64,000 bases of DNA from Rhodobacterales bacterium HKCCA1288 (GCA_015693905.1 CP065161.1:1302001-1366000), one strand, 5' to 3'. Shown: positions 26,650-35,101, counted from the stretch's first letter. A program made the numbers and translations. Notes: a model not told the origin generated them from the sequence alone.

Positions 26650-27032
26650 GGCTCTGTTGCAATAAAGCCGTCTTCTGGCGCCGCGACAGCGTGCTGAAGT
26701 CGGGCACAGCCCAGTCCAGGCCGATCAGGCGCAGCAGGCTCTCGACGAACCCGGTTATATGGCGCAGGGCCATGCCGAACAGCACCTTCATCGTCAGGCA
26801 GGTCTGGATGGCGGCGTCGCTGTCGTCTGGCTGGCGCCCGCGCTTGCCGGTGGGCGCGGCTCCCCACATCATGGCGGGATCGAACCAGATCGTCAGCGAG
26901 CCCCGGCGCTTGAGCGCCTCGTTGTAGGCTGGCCAGTTCCGGGTCTTGTAGGTCGGGGGTATCGGTCTGCTCATGCAGCCCAGCTACCACGCTGGATTCA
27001 CAAGATGAATCCCCTCAGACCATTTGTGCAAC
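26650..27032 (-). mobile_element. internally deleted IS5-family element
   Basis: From the start codon at 26974 (minus) the sequence encodes the N-terminal part of an IS5-family transposase (PPTYKTRNWPAYNEALKRR, ALRHITGFVESLLRLIGLDW, PDFSTLSRRQK). After about 105 residues it runs straight into an IS end (GGCTCTGTTGCAATAAA at 26650), so the catalytic part is missing. The other end keeps TTGTGCAAC of the opposite inverted repeat but is cut where the IS110-type element begins. It is non-autonomous. Confidence 0.75.
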
Positions 27033-27047
27033 ATGTGTAACCGCCCC

Positions 27048-27293
27048 ATGCGCAAGAGGGGTTTTTCGGAGCTGGTTCTGGCGCGTCATTGGGTGCTGAC
27101 ATGTGTCCGGCCTCTGTTGCGGCCATGTATATGCCGCGGGCCCGTATGGTGTTTGCAGGTCGGGTCCAGATCAAAGCCGCGTGCTCGAAGGCACTCTGTT
27201 GCACCCTGGGTTTCCCGATCCCGTCTCACGACCGTTGCGCCAAACTTGTCCTTGCCCTCTTTCGCTCCGACGTCCTCGCGACCGACGACCGGC
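27048..27293 (-). other. non-coding 3' end of the IS110/IS1111 element
   Basis: A stretch of about 245 bases with no credible ORF lies between the transposase stop and the left subterminal repeat. In characterised IS110-family elements, a long non-coding end carries the bridge RNA that pairs target and donor DNA. In the IS1111 group it lies on the 3' side of the transposase gene, as here. No RNA structure was computed. Confidence 0.4.
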
Positions 27294-28322
27294 TTATGCC
27301 GCCGCGGCCGGAGACCGGTAGACGCCGCCCTTGGCCATCAAGGCCCAGACGATCCGCGCCATCTTGTTCGCGAGGGCCACTCGAACCAGAATCGGTGGCT
27401 TGCGCTTGAGCATCTCTCCCAGCCAAGTGCCGGGCTGGGCCGCGGCATGGACATGCCGTTCGATGATGACGCTGTTGGCTCCAATGATCAGCAGCCGTCT
27501 GAGGGATCGCTCACCCATCTTCGTCGTAGCCCCGAGCCTCTGCTTGCCGCCGGTGGAATGCTGTCTCGGCGTCAGGCCGAGCCACGCGGCGAAGTCGCGC
27601 GCCTTGCGGAATGTCTCCGGCGGCGGAGCCAAGACGGCGATGGCCGTGGCGATCAAGGGACCGATGCCGGGCACCGTCATCAACCGGCGCGCAATTTCGT
27701 TCTCTTTGGCACGCCGGGCGATCTCGGCATCAAGCTTGCTGATCTCCGTCTCCACATGGGTGAGGGCACCGACCAGAACCTTCAAGGTCGCGGTGGCATC
27801 GGCGGGCAATCCGCTTTCCAGGTCCTCCACGATGGAGATCAGCCGCGCGGTGTTGGCTGCGCCTTGCGGCACGGTCTGCCCGAACTCGCCCATATGGCTG
27901 CGCAGCGCGTTGATCATCTGCGTGCGCTGCCGGATCAGCAGCTCGCGGATCCGGAAGACCATCGCAGCCCCCTGTGTCTCTTCACTCTTCACAGGCACGA
28001 ACCGCATCGTGGGACGCTGGGCAGCCTCGCAGATCGCCTCGGCATCGGCTGCGTCGTTCTTCTGCCGCTTGACGAACGGCTTGACATAGGCGGGCGGGAT
28101 CAACCGCACCTCATGCCCGAGCTTCCCGATCTCGCGGCCCCAGAAGTGGGCGCCCCCACATGCTTCCATGGCAACGACGCAGGGTCGCAGCTGACTGAAG
28201 AAGGCCAGAACCTGATCCCGTCTCAGCTTCTTGCGCAGAACTACCCGCCCCGAAACATCAGCGCCATGCGCCTGAAACACATTCTTCGCAAGGTCGAGCC
28301 CGACCGTGGTAATCTCAAACAT
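27294..28322 (-). CDS. IS110-family transposase (DEDD recombinase)
   Basis: A 342-residue transposase. The N-terminal RuvC-like DEDD domain shows GLDLAKNVFQ (Asp), VAMEACGGAHFW (Glu) and KNDAADAEAICEA (two Asp). A C-terminal Transposase_20 domain has TVPGIGPLIATAI and FAAWLGLTPRQHSTGGK, including the region of the nucleophilic Ser. The ATG at 28322 has an AGGAGG site. It appears intact, so the element may still be active. Confidence 0.92.
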   Translation of the reverse strand: MFEITTVGLDLAKNVFQAHGADVSGRVVLRKKLRRDQVLAFFSQLRPCVVAMEACGGAHFWGREIGKLGHEVRLIPPAYVKPFVKRQKNDAADAEAICEAAQRPTMRFVPVKSEETQGAAMVFRIRELLIRQRTQMINALRSHMGEFGQTVPQGAANTARLISIVEDLESGLPADATATLKVLVGALTHVETEISKLDAEIARRAKENEIARRLMTVPGIGPLIATAIAVLAPPPETFRKARDFAAWLGLTPRQHSTGGKQRLGATTKMGERSLRRLLIIGANSVIIERHVHAAAQPGTWLGEMLKRKPPILVRVALANKMARIVWALMAKGGVYRSPAAAA

Positions 28323-28402
28323 GACCGTCCTCCTATGTGGATCCTCGCAGACCCACCTTGGCACATCGATGCCGTCGGGGGGCGGTCACATCATCAGAGC
28401 CA

Positions 28403-29260
28403 GCGAACGCCCTTCTGACCGTCGCGCAGATCGCAGGCGGGATCGTTTCGGGCAGTCTCGCGCTGATCGCGGATGAGCTGCACAACTTCTCGGATATGGC
28501 GTCGCTGGTGATCGCTTTCGCAGCGCGCAAGATCGCGCGGAGGCCTGCGGACGAGCGGATGACCTTCGGATACGGCCGGATCGAGATTGTCGCGGCACTG
28601 ATCAACTACACGACACTCATCCTCGTCGGCGTTTATCTGATCTACGAGGGCGGTATGCGCATTATCGATCCGCCCGAGATTCAGGGTTGGACCGTCGTGA
28701 TCCTCGGCGGCGTGGCGCTCGTGGTCGACGCTCTGACTGCGGCGCTCACCTGGTCCATGCAGAAGGGCAGCGTGAACATCTGCGCGCTCTTCCTGCACAA
28801 CCTCTCGGATGCGCTAGCCTCGGTCGCCGTGATCGTCGGCGGCACGCTGATCATTCTCTACGACCTGCGCTGGGTCGATCCCGCAACCACCATCGGAATC
28901 GCGCTGTACATACTGTATCTCGCACTGACCGAGATCGGCGGCCCGATCCGGACACTGATGCTGGGCAGCCCGCCGGATATCGACAACTCGGCCGTGATCG
29001 CCGCGATGCGGGACGTGGACGGCGTTACGGATGTCCACCGCGTGCACCTATGGCAGATGCAGGAACACGAGGCGGCGCTCGACTGCCACGTGGTCGTCGC
29101 CGAAGATGGATGGACGAGAATTGAGGCCATCAAGGGCAAGATCAAAGCACGACTGAGCGAACGCTTCGGCATCGCTCATTCCAGCCTCGAATTCGAGAAT
29201 GAAAGGAACGCCCACACCAACGCCAACCTCTACGGTCACGGTAGTAATGGCCATGAATGA
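28403..29260 (+). pseudogene. 5'-truncated cation diffusion facilitator (CzcD-like)
   Basis: About 285 codons of a CDF-family exporter remain: LIADELHNFSDMASL and FLHNLSDALASVAV carry the two HxxxD transport-site motifs. The C-terminal cytoplasmic domain (DVHRVHLWQMQEHEAALDCHV) is also present. Similarity begins abruptly at NALLTVAQIAGGIVSGSL, inside the first helix, exactly where the IS110 end lies, so the natural start and N-terminal tail are lost. A GTG at 28337 inside the IS could give a fusion. It was probably a Zn/Cd/Co exporter controlled by the MerR gene next door. Confidence 0.8.
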
Positions 29261-29491
29261 TCAGGAGGACGAATTGACGGAAGAACGATATTATCTTGCA
29301 CCTTCATACACTTAAGCGCAGGGCAGGCAGTGTCAGCTTGGTGGAGAGGGTTCGCAATGTGTAAGTGGCGGAGCCGGTAAAATAGTCATGCAACCGTGTT
29401 ACGGGGGTCTTGCGAAGGAAGGAGGCGATAGCAGTCATAGGAGCCCTTTCTGGCGAGGAGGATGGAAGAATCGGCGTGAAGCAATACGATG
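29261..29491. other. gap between efflux remnant and Xre operators
   Basis: No convincing gene is seen. A short minus-strand ORF (29304 to about 29435, starting MTAIASFLRKTPVTRL) has a plausible start and could be a small protein or a broken N-terminus, but nothing supports expression. Confidence 0.25.
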
Positions 29492-29562
29492 TTGTTCGAT
29501 ATATACCGAACAAACCGCCAAGTCTACTTGCGCGGAACGATTTTGTTCGGCATACCGAACAA
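29492..29562. promoter_or_regulatory. twin palindromic operators upstream of xre
   Basis: Two similar palindromes lie ahead of the Xre gene: TTGTTCG-N8-CGAACAA at 29492-29513 and TTGTTCGG-cata-CCGAACAA at 29543-29562. Their centres are 50 bp apart, about five helical turns, so bound dimers would sit on the same DNA face. They are likely autoregulatory operators of the neighbouring repressor. Confidence 0.65.
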
Positions 29563-29596
29563 GCTTCCTACAACCAAGGAAAACAAGGATGATACT

Positions 29597-29917
29597 ATGA
29601 CCACGTCCCTCGGCGCCAAGATCAAGCGCCACCGCCAGGAGAAGGGATACTCCCTCGATAAGCTCGCGGAATTGACCGACTCGAGCAAGAGTTACATTTG
29701 GGAATTGGAAAACCGCGACGCCCGTAAGCCTTCCGGCGAAAAGCTGACCCGCATCGCACAGGCCCTAGAGGTCACCACTGATTACCTCCTCGACGAAAGC
29801 GCAGAACCCGGTGATGAGGTGTTGAAGGAGGCCTTCTTCCGCAAATTCAGCAAGCTCGACCCTGACGATCAAGCGAAGATCAACCAGATGATCGATATGT
29901 GGGGAAAGAAGGATTGA
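29597..29917 (+). CDS. Xre-family HTH repressor
   Basis: A 106-residue protein with an N-terminal HTH_3 domain (LGAKIKRHRQEKGYSLDKLAELTDSSKSYIWELE in pieces, residues 5-65) and an acidic C-terminal helix region. It resembles immunity-type repressors of mobile elements. It overlaps an ImmA/IrrE-type peptidase gene, as in ICEBs1 ImmR-ImmA, where the protease cleaves the repressor to release element genes. Twin palindromes upstream probably bind it. Confidence 0.85.
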   Translation: MTTSLGAKIKRHRQEKGYSLDKLAELTDSSKSYIWELENRDARKPSGEKLTRIAQALEVTTDYLLDESAEPGDEVLKEAFFRKFSKLDPDDQAKINQMIDMWGKKD

Positions 29918-30834
29918 GCCTGCCCACGACCCCACAAGGTTGGGCAATCCGCCTAACCCAAATTCTGTCGCTGCATCAGGCAGCCCATGGATTACCGCGG
30001 TTTCCAATCGATGTGGCCGCGCTGGCACAGGATGTCTCTCGACAGGTATTTCCGGATGCACCGATAACTATGGTCGGCGGTCTGGACCTCTCCAAGGGCG
30101 TCGAAGGCATGTTGATGCCGCGCCAAGATGGGTCCGGCGAATGGGGCATCATCTATAACGATACGATCCGTTCGCCGGGACGGCAGAACTTCACGTTGGC
30201 CCATGAACTGGGCCATTACCTGCTGCACCGTCAGACCAATCCCAACGGTCTCGAATGCACCAATCGCAACATGGCTGACTGGGATGAGGGGCGGAATAAG
30301 ATCGAAGGGGAGGCAAACACATTCGCCTCCTACCTTTTGATGCCGCTGGATGATTTTCGTGAGCAGATCAAAGGGCGGGCCAGCGATATCGATCTGATGA
30401 CTGATTTGGCCGACCGCTACGCCGTGTCACTGACGGCAGCGATCCTGAAATGGATGACCATCACCGACAAGCGGGCGATGATCGTGGTTGGCAAAGAAGG
30501 CTTCATCGACTGGGCATGGTCCAGCGAGCCTTTGCTGAAATCTGGCGTCTTCTACAGGGCGCGGCAAACCGTGACCGAGATGCCAGCCGCCTCCTTGGCC
30601 GCGCAGGAGGTGGACTGGGATACTGGTCGCCATGGTCACCTCCACCCGGCAGGTGTCTGGTTGGGATCTGAACCCGTCCATGAAATGACGGTATTCTCGC
30701 CCCGCAACGACCAGATGACGATCTCGCTGCTGCTTTATCCCGACCGCGCGCCCTCACGGTGGGAGGTGGCCGAGCTGGAAGAAGAGCAGACCGTCGATAC
30801 GTTCGACAAATTCATGGACGGTCGGACAGGCTGA
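29899..30834 (+). CDS. ImmA/IrrE-family metallopeptidase
   Basis: About 311 residues. The N-terminal peptidase domain contains the zinc motif LAHELGHYLLH and the third-ligand region IEGEANTFASYLLMP. A C-terminal domain of about 130 residues with no recognised family follows. Start is GTG at 29899 or, more economically, TTG at 29914 overlapping the Xre stop. The Xre/ImmA pair suggests a protease-controlled repressor, either for the mobile element or as a stress switch. The longer C-terminal part may sense the signal. Confidence 0.82.
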   Translation: MGKEGLSLPTTPQGWAIRLTQILSLHQAAHGLPRFPIDVAALAQDVSRQVFPDAPITMVGGLDLSKGVEGMLMPRQDGSGEWGIIYNDTIRSPGRQNFTLAHELGHYLLHRQTNPNGLECTNRNMADWDEGRNKIEGEANTFASYLLMPLDDFREQIKGRASDIDLMTDLADRYAVSLTAAILKWMTITDKRAMIVVGKEGFIDWAWSSEPLLKSGVFYRARQTVTEMPAASLAAQEVDWDTGRHGHLHPAGVWLGSEPVHEMTVFSPRNDQMTISLLLYPDRAPSRWEVAELEEEQTVDTFDKFMDGRTG

Positions 30835-30999
30835 TTCGGCTCAGCGACAACGATCGGCACTCCGCGCACTCGCATGTTCATTACGTAGAGATACGCGGAT
30901 CTACGCGCATGCCGAACCCGTCCTCAAAGTATTGATTTGCTTGTATTTTAAAGATTTTGAGATACCTTTTGGGCATCATCTCAATCGCGAAAAGTCGCC

Positions 31000-31248
31000 A
31001 TGCCCAATAACACATCAGGCCCGATTTCGGGTCCCAATCCTCTATGCCCCGAACGCATGTCAGCAGACGCGCGCCTCGAAGAAATTGGCCGCATCCTCGC
31101 TGCTGCTGTGGTTCGGCTGAACGTCGAACAGTCCAGCGATTTATTTTCTGAGGACGGAGACAGTTTCGTGGACTTCTCGCCCCGAAAGAGCGGTGGTCGT
31201 CGTGCAAAACGCATCCGCATCGGAGGAATTGATGAAACATCACAATAA
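31000..31248 (+). CDS. small conserved protein of the recombinase module
   Basis: An 82-residue protein, RMSADARLEEIGRILAAAVVRL followed by EDGDSFVDFSPRKSGGRR. Short proteins of this type commonly precede DUF2924 and a serine recombinase in alphaproteobacterial elements; the function is unknown. It overlaps the DUF2924 gene by 17 bases. The preceding 165 bases hold no other gene. Confidence 0.65.
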   Translation: MPNNTSGPISGPNPLCPERMSADARLEEIGRILAAAVVRLNVEQSSDLFSEDGDSFVDFSPRKSGGRRAKRIRIGGIDETSQ

Positions 31249-31732
31249 GATAACCCCAACACTGCCGGGGCAAAATCCTAGTTTGGATCAGACGGCATTG
31301 TCGCGCATGGCCGCCCTGAAAGCGATGTCGGTCAAGGAACTCAAAGCCCAATGGGAGAAGCTGATTGGCACTTCGGCGCCGAACAACAGCCGGGCATTTC
31401 TTGAACTTCGGATCGCCTATCGGATCCAGGAGCTGACCTACGGCGGCCCAGATCGGGAAACCCGCCGCATGCTGGATCTGCTGGCAGACGAGGTTGAAGG
31501 CCATGCCCGCCGCAAACATCAGATCGCCGATCCCCGCAATCCTGTGGCCGGAACGAAACTCCTGCGCGAATGGGACGGCACCGAGCATACCGTCACAGTG
31601 CTGAAGGACGGCTTTGACTGGCAAGGCCGCAAATACAAATCACTCTCGGCGGTGGCCCGCGCAATCACCGGAACGCGCTGGAATGGGTATCGCTTTTTCG
31701 GTCTACGTGAACGCAAGCAGGAGGAAGCATGA
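31232..31732 (+). CDS. DUF2924 protein
   Basis: A 166-residue protein with the DUF2924 pattern: MSVKELKAQWEKLIG, then ELRIAYRIQELTYGG, then GTKLLREWDGTEHTVTVLKDGFDWQGR and SLSAVARAITGTRWNGYRFFGL. It is almost always found upstream of large serine recombinases and may help them bind DNA, but the function is unproven. GGAGG precedes the ATG, and the stop overlaps the recombinase start (ATGA). Confidence 0.88.
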   Translation: MKHHNKITPTLPGQNPSLDQTALSRMAALKAMSVKELKAQWEKLIGTSAPNNSRAFLELRIAYRIQELTYGGPDRETRRMLDLLADEVEGHARRKHQIADPRNPVAGTKLLREWDGTEHTVTVLKDGFDWQGRKYKSLSAVARAITGTRWNGYRFFGLRERKQEEA

Positions 31733-33057
31733 TGGACATCACCGCCCGTCCAAACCGCCGCCTGCGCTGCGCCATCTACACCCGTAAGTCGACGGAAGAA
31801 GGGCTCGACATGGAGTTCAATACCCTCGACGCCCAGCGAGAGGCCTGCGAGGCTTATATCGCCAGTCAGAAGTCCGAGGGATGGGTGGCCACCCGCGACC
31901 GCTATGACGATGGCGGTTTTTCTGGCGGCAACCTTGAACGCCCCGGGCTGAAGCAATTGCTAGCCGACATCGACGATGGTCTGGTCGATGTCGTGGTCGT
32001 TTACAAAATCGACCGCCTGTCGCGATCGCTGATGGATTTCTCCAAGCTGGTCGAGGTTTTCGACCGCAATGGCGTCACCTTCGTGTCGGTCACGCAGTCG
32101 TTCAACACCACCACGTCGATGGGGCGGCTGACGCTGAACATCCTGCTCTCCTTCGCCCAGTTCGAGCGCGAGGTCATCGGTGAGCGCATCCGCGATAAGG
32201 TGGCAGCATCGCGCAAGCGCGGGATCTGGATGGGAGGCTACGTGCCGCTCGGCTACGATGTGCAGGATCGCAAACTGTTGGTGAACGACGCAGAGGCCTC
32301 ATCGGTCCGACGCATCTTCGAACGGTTTGTTGAGCTCGGCTCCGCCACTGTGCTGGCGCGGGAACTACGTGGTGATGGTTTCCGCAACAAGCAGGGAACG
32401 CTGATCGATAAAGGCTACCTCTACCGGCTCCTGAATAACCGTGTTTATCGCGGTGAGGCCGTCCACAAGGGCAAGGCCTACCCAGGCGAGCATGACGCCA
32501 TCATCGACGAAGCGCTTTGGGATCAAGTCCACGCAATCCTCAAGGAAAGTCCGCGCAAACGAGCCAACAACAGCAGATCCAGGACACCCGCACTCCTGAA
32601 AGGGTTGATCTTCAGCGACACCGGCGCAGCCATGACGCCTACCAGCACGAAAAAAGGCGCGAAGCTTTATCGATACTATGTTTCGATGGACGTGATCCGG
32701 AACCGCGAGACCGGCGAAGAAACCGCCCCGATGCGGCTGGCGGCAGGAATGGTGGAGGATGCTGTCGTGACCGAGGTCCGCCGCATCCTGCAAACGCCAG
32801 AGGTTGTCACGCAGGTGCTGGCGGCCCTGAAGCAACAGGATAACGCAGTTTCGGAGGCGGACGCCGTCGCGGCATTGCATGAATTCAGCGCGCTCTGGGC
32901 GCAACTGTTCCCGGCCGAGCAGGCAAGGATCATTCAGTTGCTGGTGCGGCGTGTCACCGTCACCGCAGCAGGGCTTGAGGTCGACATCAGGCGCGAGGGG
33001 ATCGCAGGCGTCATCCGTGAGATGGTCGCGCCGCGTAGTCTGGAGGCAGCCGAATGA
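31729..33057 (+). CDS. serine recombinase (resolvase/invertase family)
   Basis: A 442-residue recombinase. The resolvase catalytic domain has the nucleophile Ser21 in YTRKSTEEG, YDDGGFSGGNLERPGL and YKIDRLSRSL. A recombinase domain (about 180-270) follows, but no clear zinc-ribbon cysteines are seen, and then a helical C-terminus. It could integrate and excise an element or invert DNA. It is the central gene of a four-gene module and lies about 6 kb from the tRNA-Ser end of the island. Confidence 0.9.
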   Translation: MMDITARPNRRLRCAIYTRKSTEEGLDMEFNTLDAQREACEAYIASQKSEGWVATRDRYDDGGFSGGNLERPGLKQLLADIDDGLVDVVVVYKIDRLSRSLMDFSKLVEVFDRNGVTFVSVTQSFNTTTSMGRLTLNILLSFAQFEREVIGERIRDKVAASRKRGIWMGGYVPLGYDVQDRKLLVNDAEASSVRRIFERFVELGSATVLARELRGDGFRNKQGTLIDKGYLYRLLNNRVYRGEAVHKGKAYPGEHDAIIDEALWDQVHAILKESPRKRANNSRSRTPALLKGLIFSDTGAAMTPTSTKKGAKLYRYYVSMDVIRNRETGEETAPMRLAAGMVEDAVVTEVRRILQTPEVVTQVLAALKQQDNAVSEADAVAALHEFSALWAQLFPAEQARIIQLLVRRVTVTAAGLEVDIRREGIAGVIREMVAPRSLEAAE

Positions 33058-33437
33058 CCAATGCCGATGACACGATCCGCGTCTTGATCCCGTTGAAGGT
33101 TGGCAAGAAGAACGGTCGACCAAAAATCCTGCCGCCCGCCGACTATCTGCCGAGCGAGGACCAAACGCAGGACCCGCATATCCTGCGCGCCATTGGGCGG
33201 GCATGGGGCTGGCGGCGGCGCATGGAGGCAGGTGAGTTCGCGACAATCCAGGAACTGGCTGAGGCGGTGGGATTAGCTGAACGTCATGTCAGCCGTCAGC
33301 TGCGACTGGCATACCTCGCGCCCGAGGTGCTGAAGCGCCTGACCTGCGGGCGCGAGGCGTCGACGGTCAGCCTGTACGATTTGTGTTTTCTGGCTGGAGA
33401 TGCTTGGGGAGAGCAAGTGGGGCGCACATTCGACTGA
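33054..33437 (+). CDS. small HTH protein downstream of the recombinase
   Basis: A 127-residue protein with a basic N-terminus, then an HTH-like segment (TIQELAEAVGLAERHVSRQL, about residues 63-83) followed by LAYLAPEVLKRL as in ParB-like motifs. It overlaps the recombinase stop by 4 bases. Such proteins regularly accompany DUF2924/recombinase modules and may act as accessory DNA-binding factors. Confidence 0.7.
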   Translation: MTNADDTIRVLIPLKVGKKNGRPKILPPADYLPSEDQTQDPHILRAIGRAWGWRRRMEAGEFATIQELAEAVGLAERHVSRQLRLAYLAPEVLKRLTCGREASTVSLYDLCFLAGDAWGEQVGRTFD

Positions 33438-33610
33438 CGGCGGGCGTCTGGCCTGGAAATGGTAGGGGAGGCACCCATTTCACATAGAGCCGACGTTCGT
33501 GCCTTCTGCAGCTAATGGCTCTTGAGAGCCCAAACTACCGTTTTTCTGCGAAGCGGCGAATGGCTGTTCTTGCGCTACCAACGATTTGGCACCCCAGAAT
33601 TGTAGTTGGG

Positions 33611-34024
33611 TTATGCTTCTAAAAGCGCGTCGATCACCGCACATTCCGGCGCGGCATCACCGGTGCATCGGGCGACGGTTTCCGACAGGACACGTTCGAT
33701 CCGCGTGAGGTCGGCAATTTTCGCCTGCACATCTTCAAGATGCGTCTCGGCAACGGTCTGGACTTGAGCGCAGGTTTGAGCCCGGTCATCAACCAACCCG
33801 AGTAGCCCGCGAATTTCTTCCAGGGAGAACCCGAGATCGCGGGACCGCATGACGAATTTCAACCGTCTGACATGTATATCATCATAGCATCGATACCCTT
33901 TCGCGGTGCGCGGTGGGTCCGGCATGATGCCGACCGTTTCATAATAGCGTATGGTTTCAAGGTTGCAGCCAGTGGCGCGTGCCAGATCGACGCGCCGGAG
34001 TGCTTTCACGCTTCTGTTATCCAT
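33611..34024 (-). CDS. merR: mercury regulator MerR
   Basis: A 137-residue MerR-family protein: HTH (LARATGCNLETIRYYETVGI) and the Hg(II)-binding cysteines Cys85, Cys120 and Cys128, which match the spacing of Cys82/117/126 in Tn501 MerR. It represses mer genes without Hg(II) and activates them with it. The ATG at 34024 is preferred over a TTG at 34033. It diverges from merT across a MerR-type promoter. Confidence 0.92.
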   Translation of the reverse strand: MDNRSVKALRRVDLARATGCNLETIRYYETVGIMPDPPRTAKGYRCYDDIHVRRLKFVMRSRDLGFSLEEIRGLLGLVDDRAQTCAQVQTVAETHLEDVQAKIADLTRIERVLSETVARCTGDAAPECAVIDALLEA

Positions 34025-34040
34025 TTTCGGCAAAAACCTC

Positions 34041-34071
34041 TTGAGCCTGTATCAACTACAGACCGTAGAAC
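34041..34071 (+). promoter_or_regulatory. mer promoter with 19-bp spacer
   Basis: TTGAGC (34041-34046), a 19-bp spacer containing CTGTA-TCAAC-TACAG (34047-34061) and TAGAAC (34066-34071) form the mer structural promoter in the merR-merT gap. The dyad differs from those at 15597 and 26088, consistent with a separate, mercury-specific MerR. Confidence 0.78.
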
Positions 34072-34100
34072 GGTGGAAAGAACAGAACAAGGGCGATTCG

Positions 34101-34508
34101 ATGGAGCATAGTATTTCAGACGAGAACACCGACCAAATGCGTCAGATCGACGATGACACTGCTAAAGGTTGGGGTGCGACCGGATTTGGTGTTCTCGGCG
34201 CATTGGCGATGACCTCGTGCTGCATTCTGCCTCTTGTGCTGGTCAGTTTCGGCGTGACTGGCGTCTTCATCGCTCAGCTTGGGGCGCTCTATGCCTATAA
34301 ATGGTACACGTTCGCGCTGAGTGCCACGTTTCTCGGGTACGGGTTCTATAAGGCGTACAAGCCGGTGAACCCGGAAGCCTGCGCCGATGGCTCTTGTGCC
34401 CGCCCGATCAACCGTACGGTGATGCGGGTGACACTTTGGACCGCCGCCGCAATCGTCGCGATAGCGATGGCCTTTCCCTACATCACGCCCTTCATTCTCA
34501 AATTCTGA
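34101..34508 (+). CDS. merT: mercuric transport protein MerT
   Basis: A 135-residue three-helix inner-membrane protein. The vicinal pair Cys40-Cys41 lies in TM1 (TSCCILP), and a second pair, Cys94 and Cys99, lies in the cytoplasmic loop (EACADGSC), as in classical MerT. It takes Hg(II) from MerP and passes it inward to MerA. The N-terminus is about 20 residues longer than in Tn501 MerT. It is the first gene of the mer operon. Confidence 0.93.
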   Translation: MEHSISDENTDQMRQIDDDTAKGWGATGFGVLGALAMTSCCILPLVLVSFGVTGVFIAQLGALYAYKWYTFALSATFLGYGFYKAYKPVNPEACADGSCARPINRTVMRVTLWTAAAIVAIAMAFPYITPFILKF

Positions 34509-34523
34509 ACAAGGAACAAAATC

Positions 34524-34829
34524 ATGAAACACATACTGTTATCGTCAACGCTGGCCATTGCTGCATTTGCCCCTGCGGCTTTTGCCGAAGAGCGCACCGT
34601 CGAGATTGCGGTCGGCGAACTGACCTGCCCCTCCTGTTCGTTTATCGTTGCTAGTTCGATGCGCGGCGTTCCATCGGTCCAGATCGACGACTTCGTTGAC
34701 GGTCCCGAGTATGGACAGGGCGTTTACAGTGTCACCTTCGACGATGCTGAAACCAGCGTGGAAAACATCATCGATGCTGTGGCGGCAAATGGCTATCCCG
34801 CCCAGGCTCTGCCGGACACGGCGTCCTAA
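34524..34829 (+). CDS. merP: periplasmic mercury-binding protein MerP
   Basis: A 101-residue exported protein: signal peptide ending PAAFA and an HMA-like fold with the metal motif LTCPSC (Cys35, Cys38). It scavenges Hg(II) in the periplasm and passes it to MerT. An extra acidic insert (DGPEYGQG) makes it longer than Tn501 MerP. It lies 15 bases after merT. Confidence 0.9.
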   Translation: MKHILLSSTLAIAAFAPAAFAEERTVEIAVGELTCPSCSFIVASSMRGVPSVQIDDFVDGPEYGQGVYSVTFDDAETSVENIIDAVAANGYPAQALPDTAS

Positions 34830-34846
34830 CCACCGGGAAGTTCGCA

Positions 34847-35101
34847 ATGCGTGACAACTTGATGGGCGGGCTACTGGCTTTCGGAGTTGCGGCTCCGGTC
34901 GTGATCGTGTGCTACGGTGGCGGCACAGCTCTTCTTGCTGCGGCGTTCGGCGGCCTCGCAGCGTGGATGTCGGGGCTTGGCTGGATAGCCGTCACACTGG
35001 TTGTGGCGCTCGCCTTCCTTGTCGTTCGTGAATTCCGGCGGTCCGCCAGACGCCGCGCCTCGATTTTCAATAATTCTTCAGAAAGAAAGACCGCACCTTG
35101 A
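34847..35101 (+). CDS. small two-helix membrane protein in the mer operon
   Basis: An 84-residue protein with two transmembrane helices (about residues 6-33 and 42-60) and a basic C-terminal tail. It has only one cysteine (VIVCYGGG) and no vicinal pair, so it is not MerE, MerF or MerC by motif. It sits between merP and merF, and its stop overlaps the TTG start of merF. Function unknown; it may be a helper of the transporter. Confidence 0.6.
   Translation: MRDNLMGGLLAFGVAAPVVIVCYGGGTALLAAAFGGLAAWMSGLGWIAVTLVVALAFLVVREFRRSARRRASIFNNSSERKTAP

Larger units (their letters stand above)
27026..28398 (-). mobile_element. IS110/IS1111-type insertion sequence
   Basis: A DEDD-type transposase gene is flanked by short subterminal inverted repeats: ATGTGTAACCGCCCC at 27033-27047 and, inverted, GGGGGGCGGTCACAT at 28377-28391. 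These match except for a two-base gap. About 245 bases of non-coding DNA follow the transposase stop, while only about 75 lie before its start. Subterminal repeats plus a long 3' non-coding end are features of the IS1111 group. Outer limits are estimates because such elements have no target duplication. The right end abuts the truncated cation-efflux gene. Confidence 0.75.

Noticed and set aside
27024-28418. A 464-codon plus-strand frame across the IS110-type element
   Set aside because: Shadow of the transposase on the other strand.
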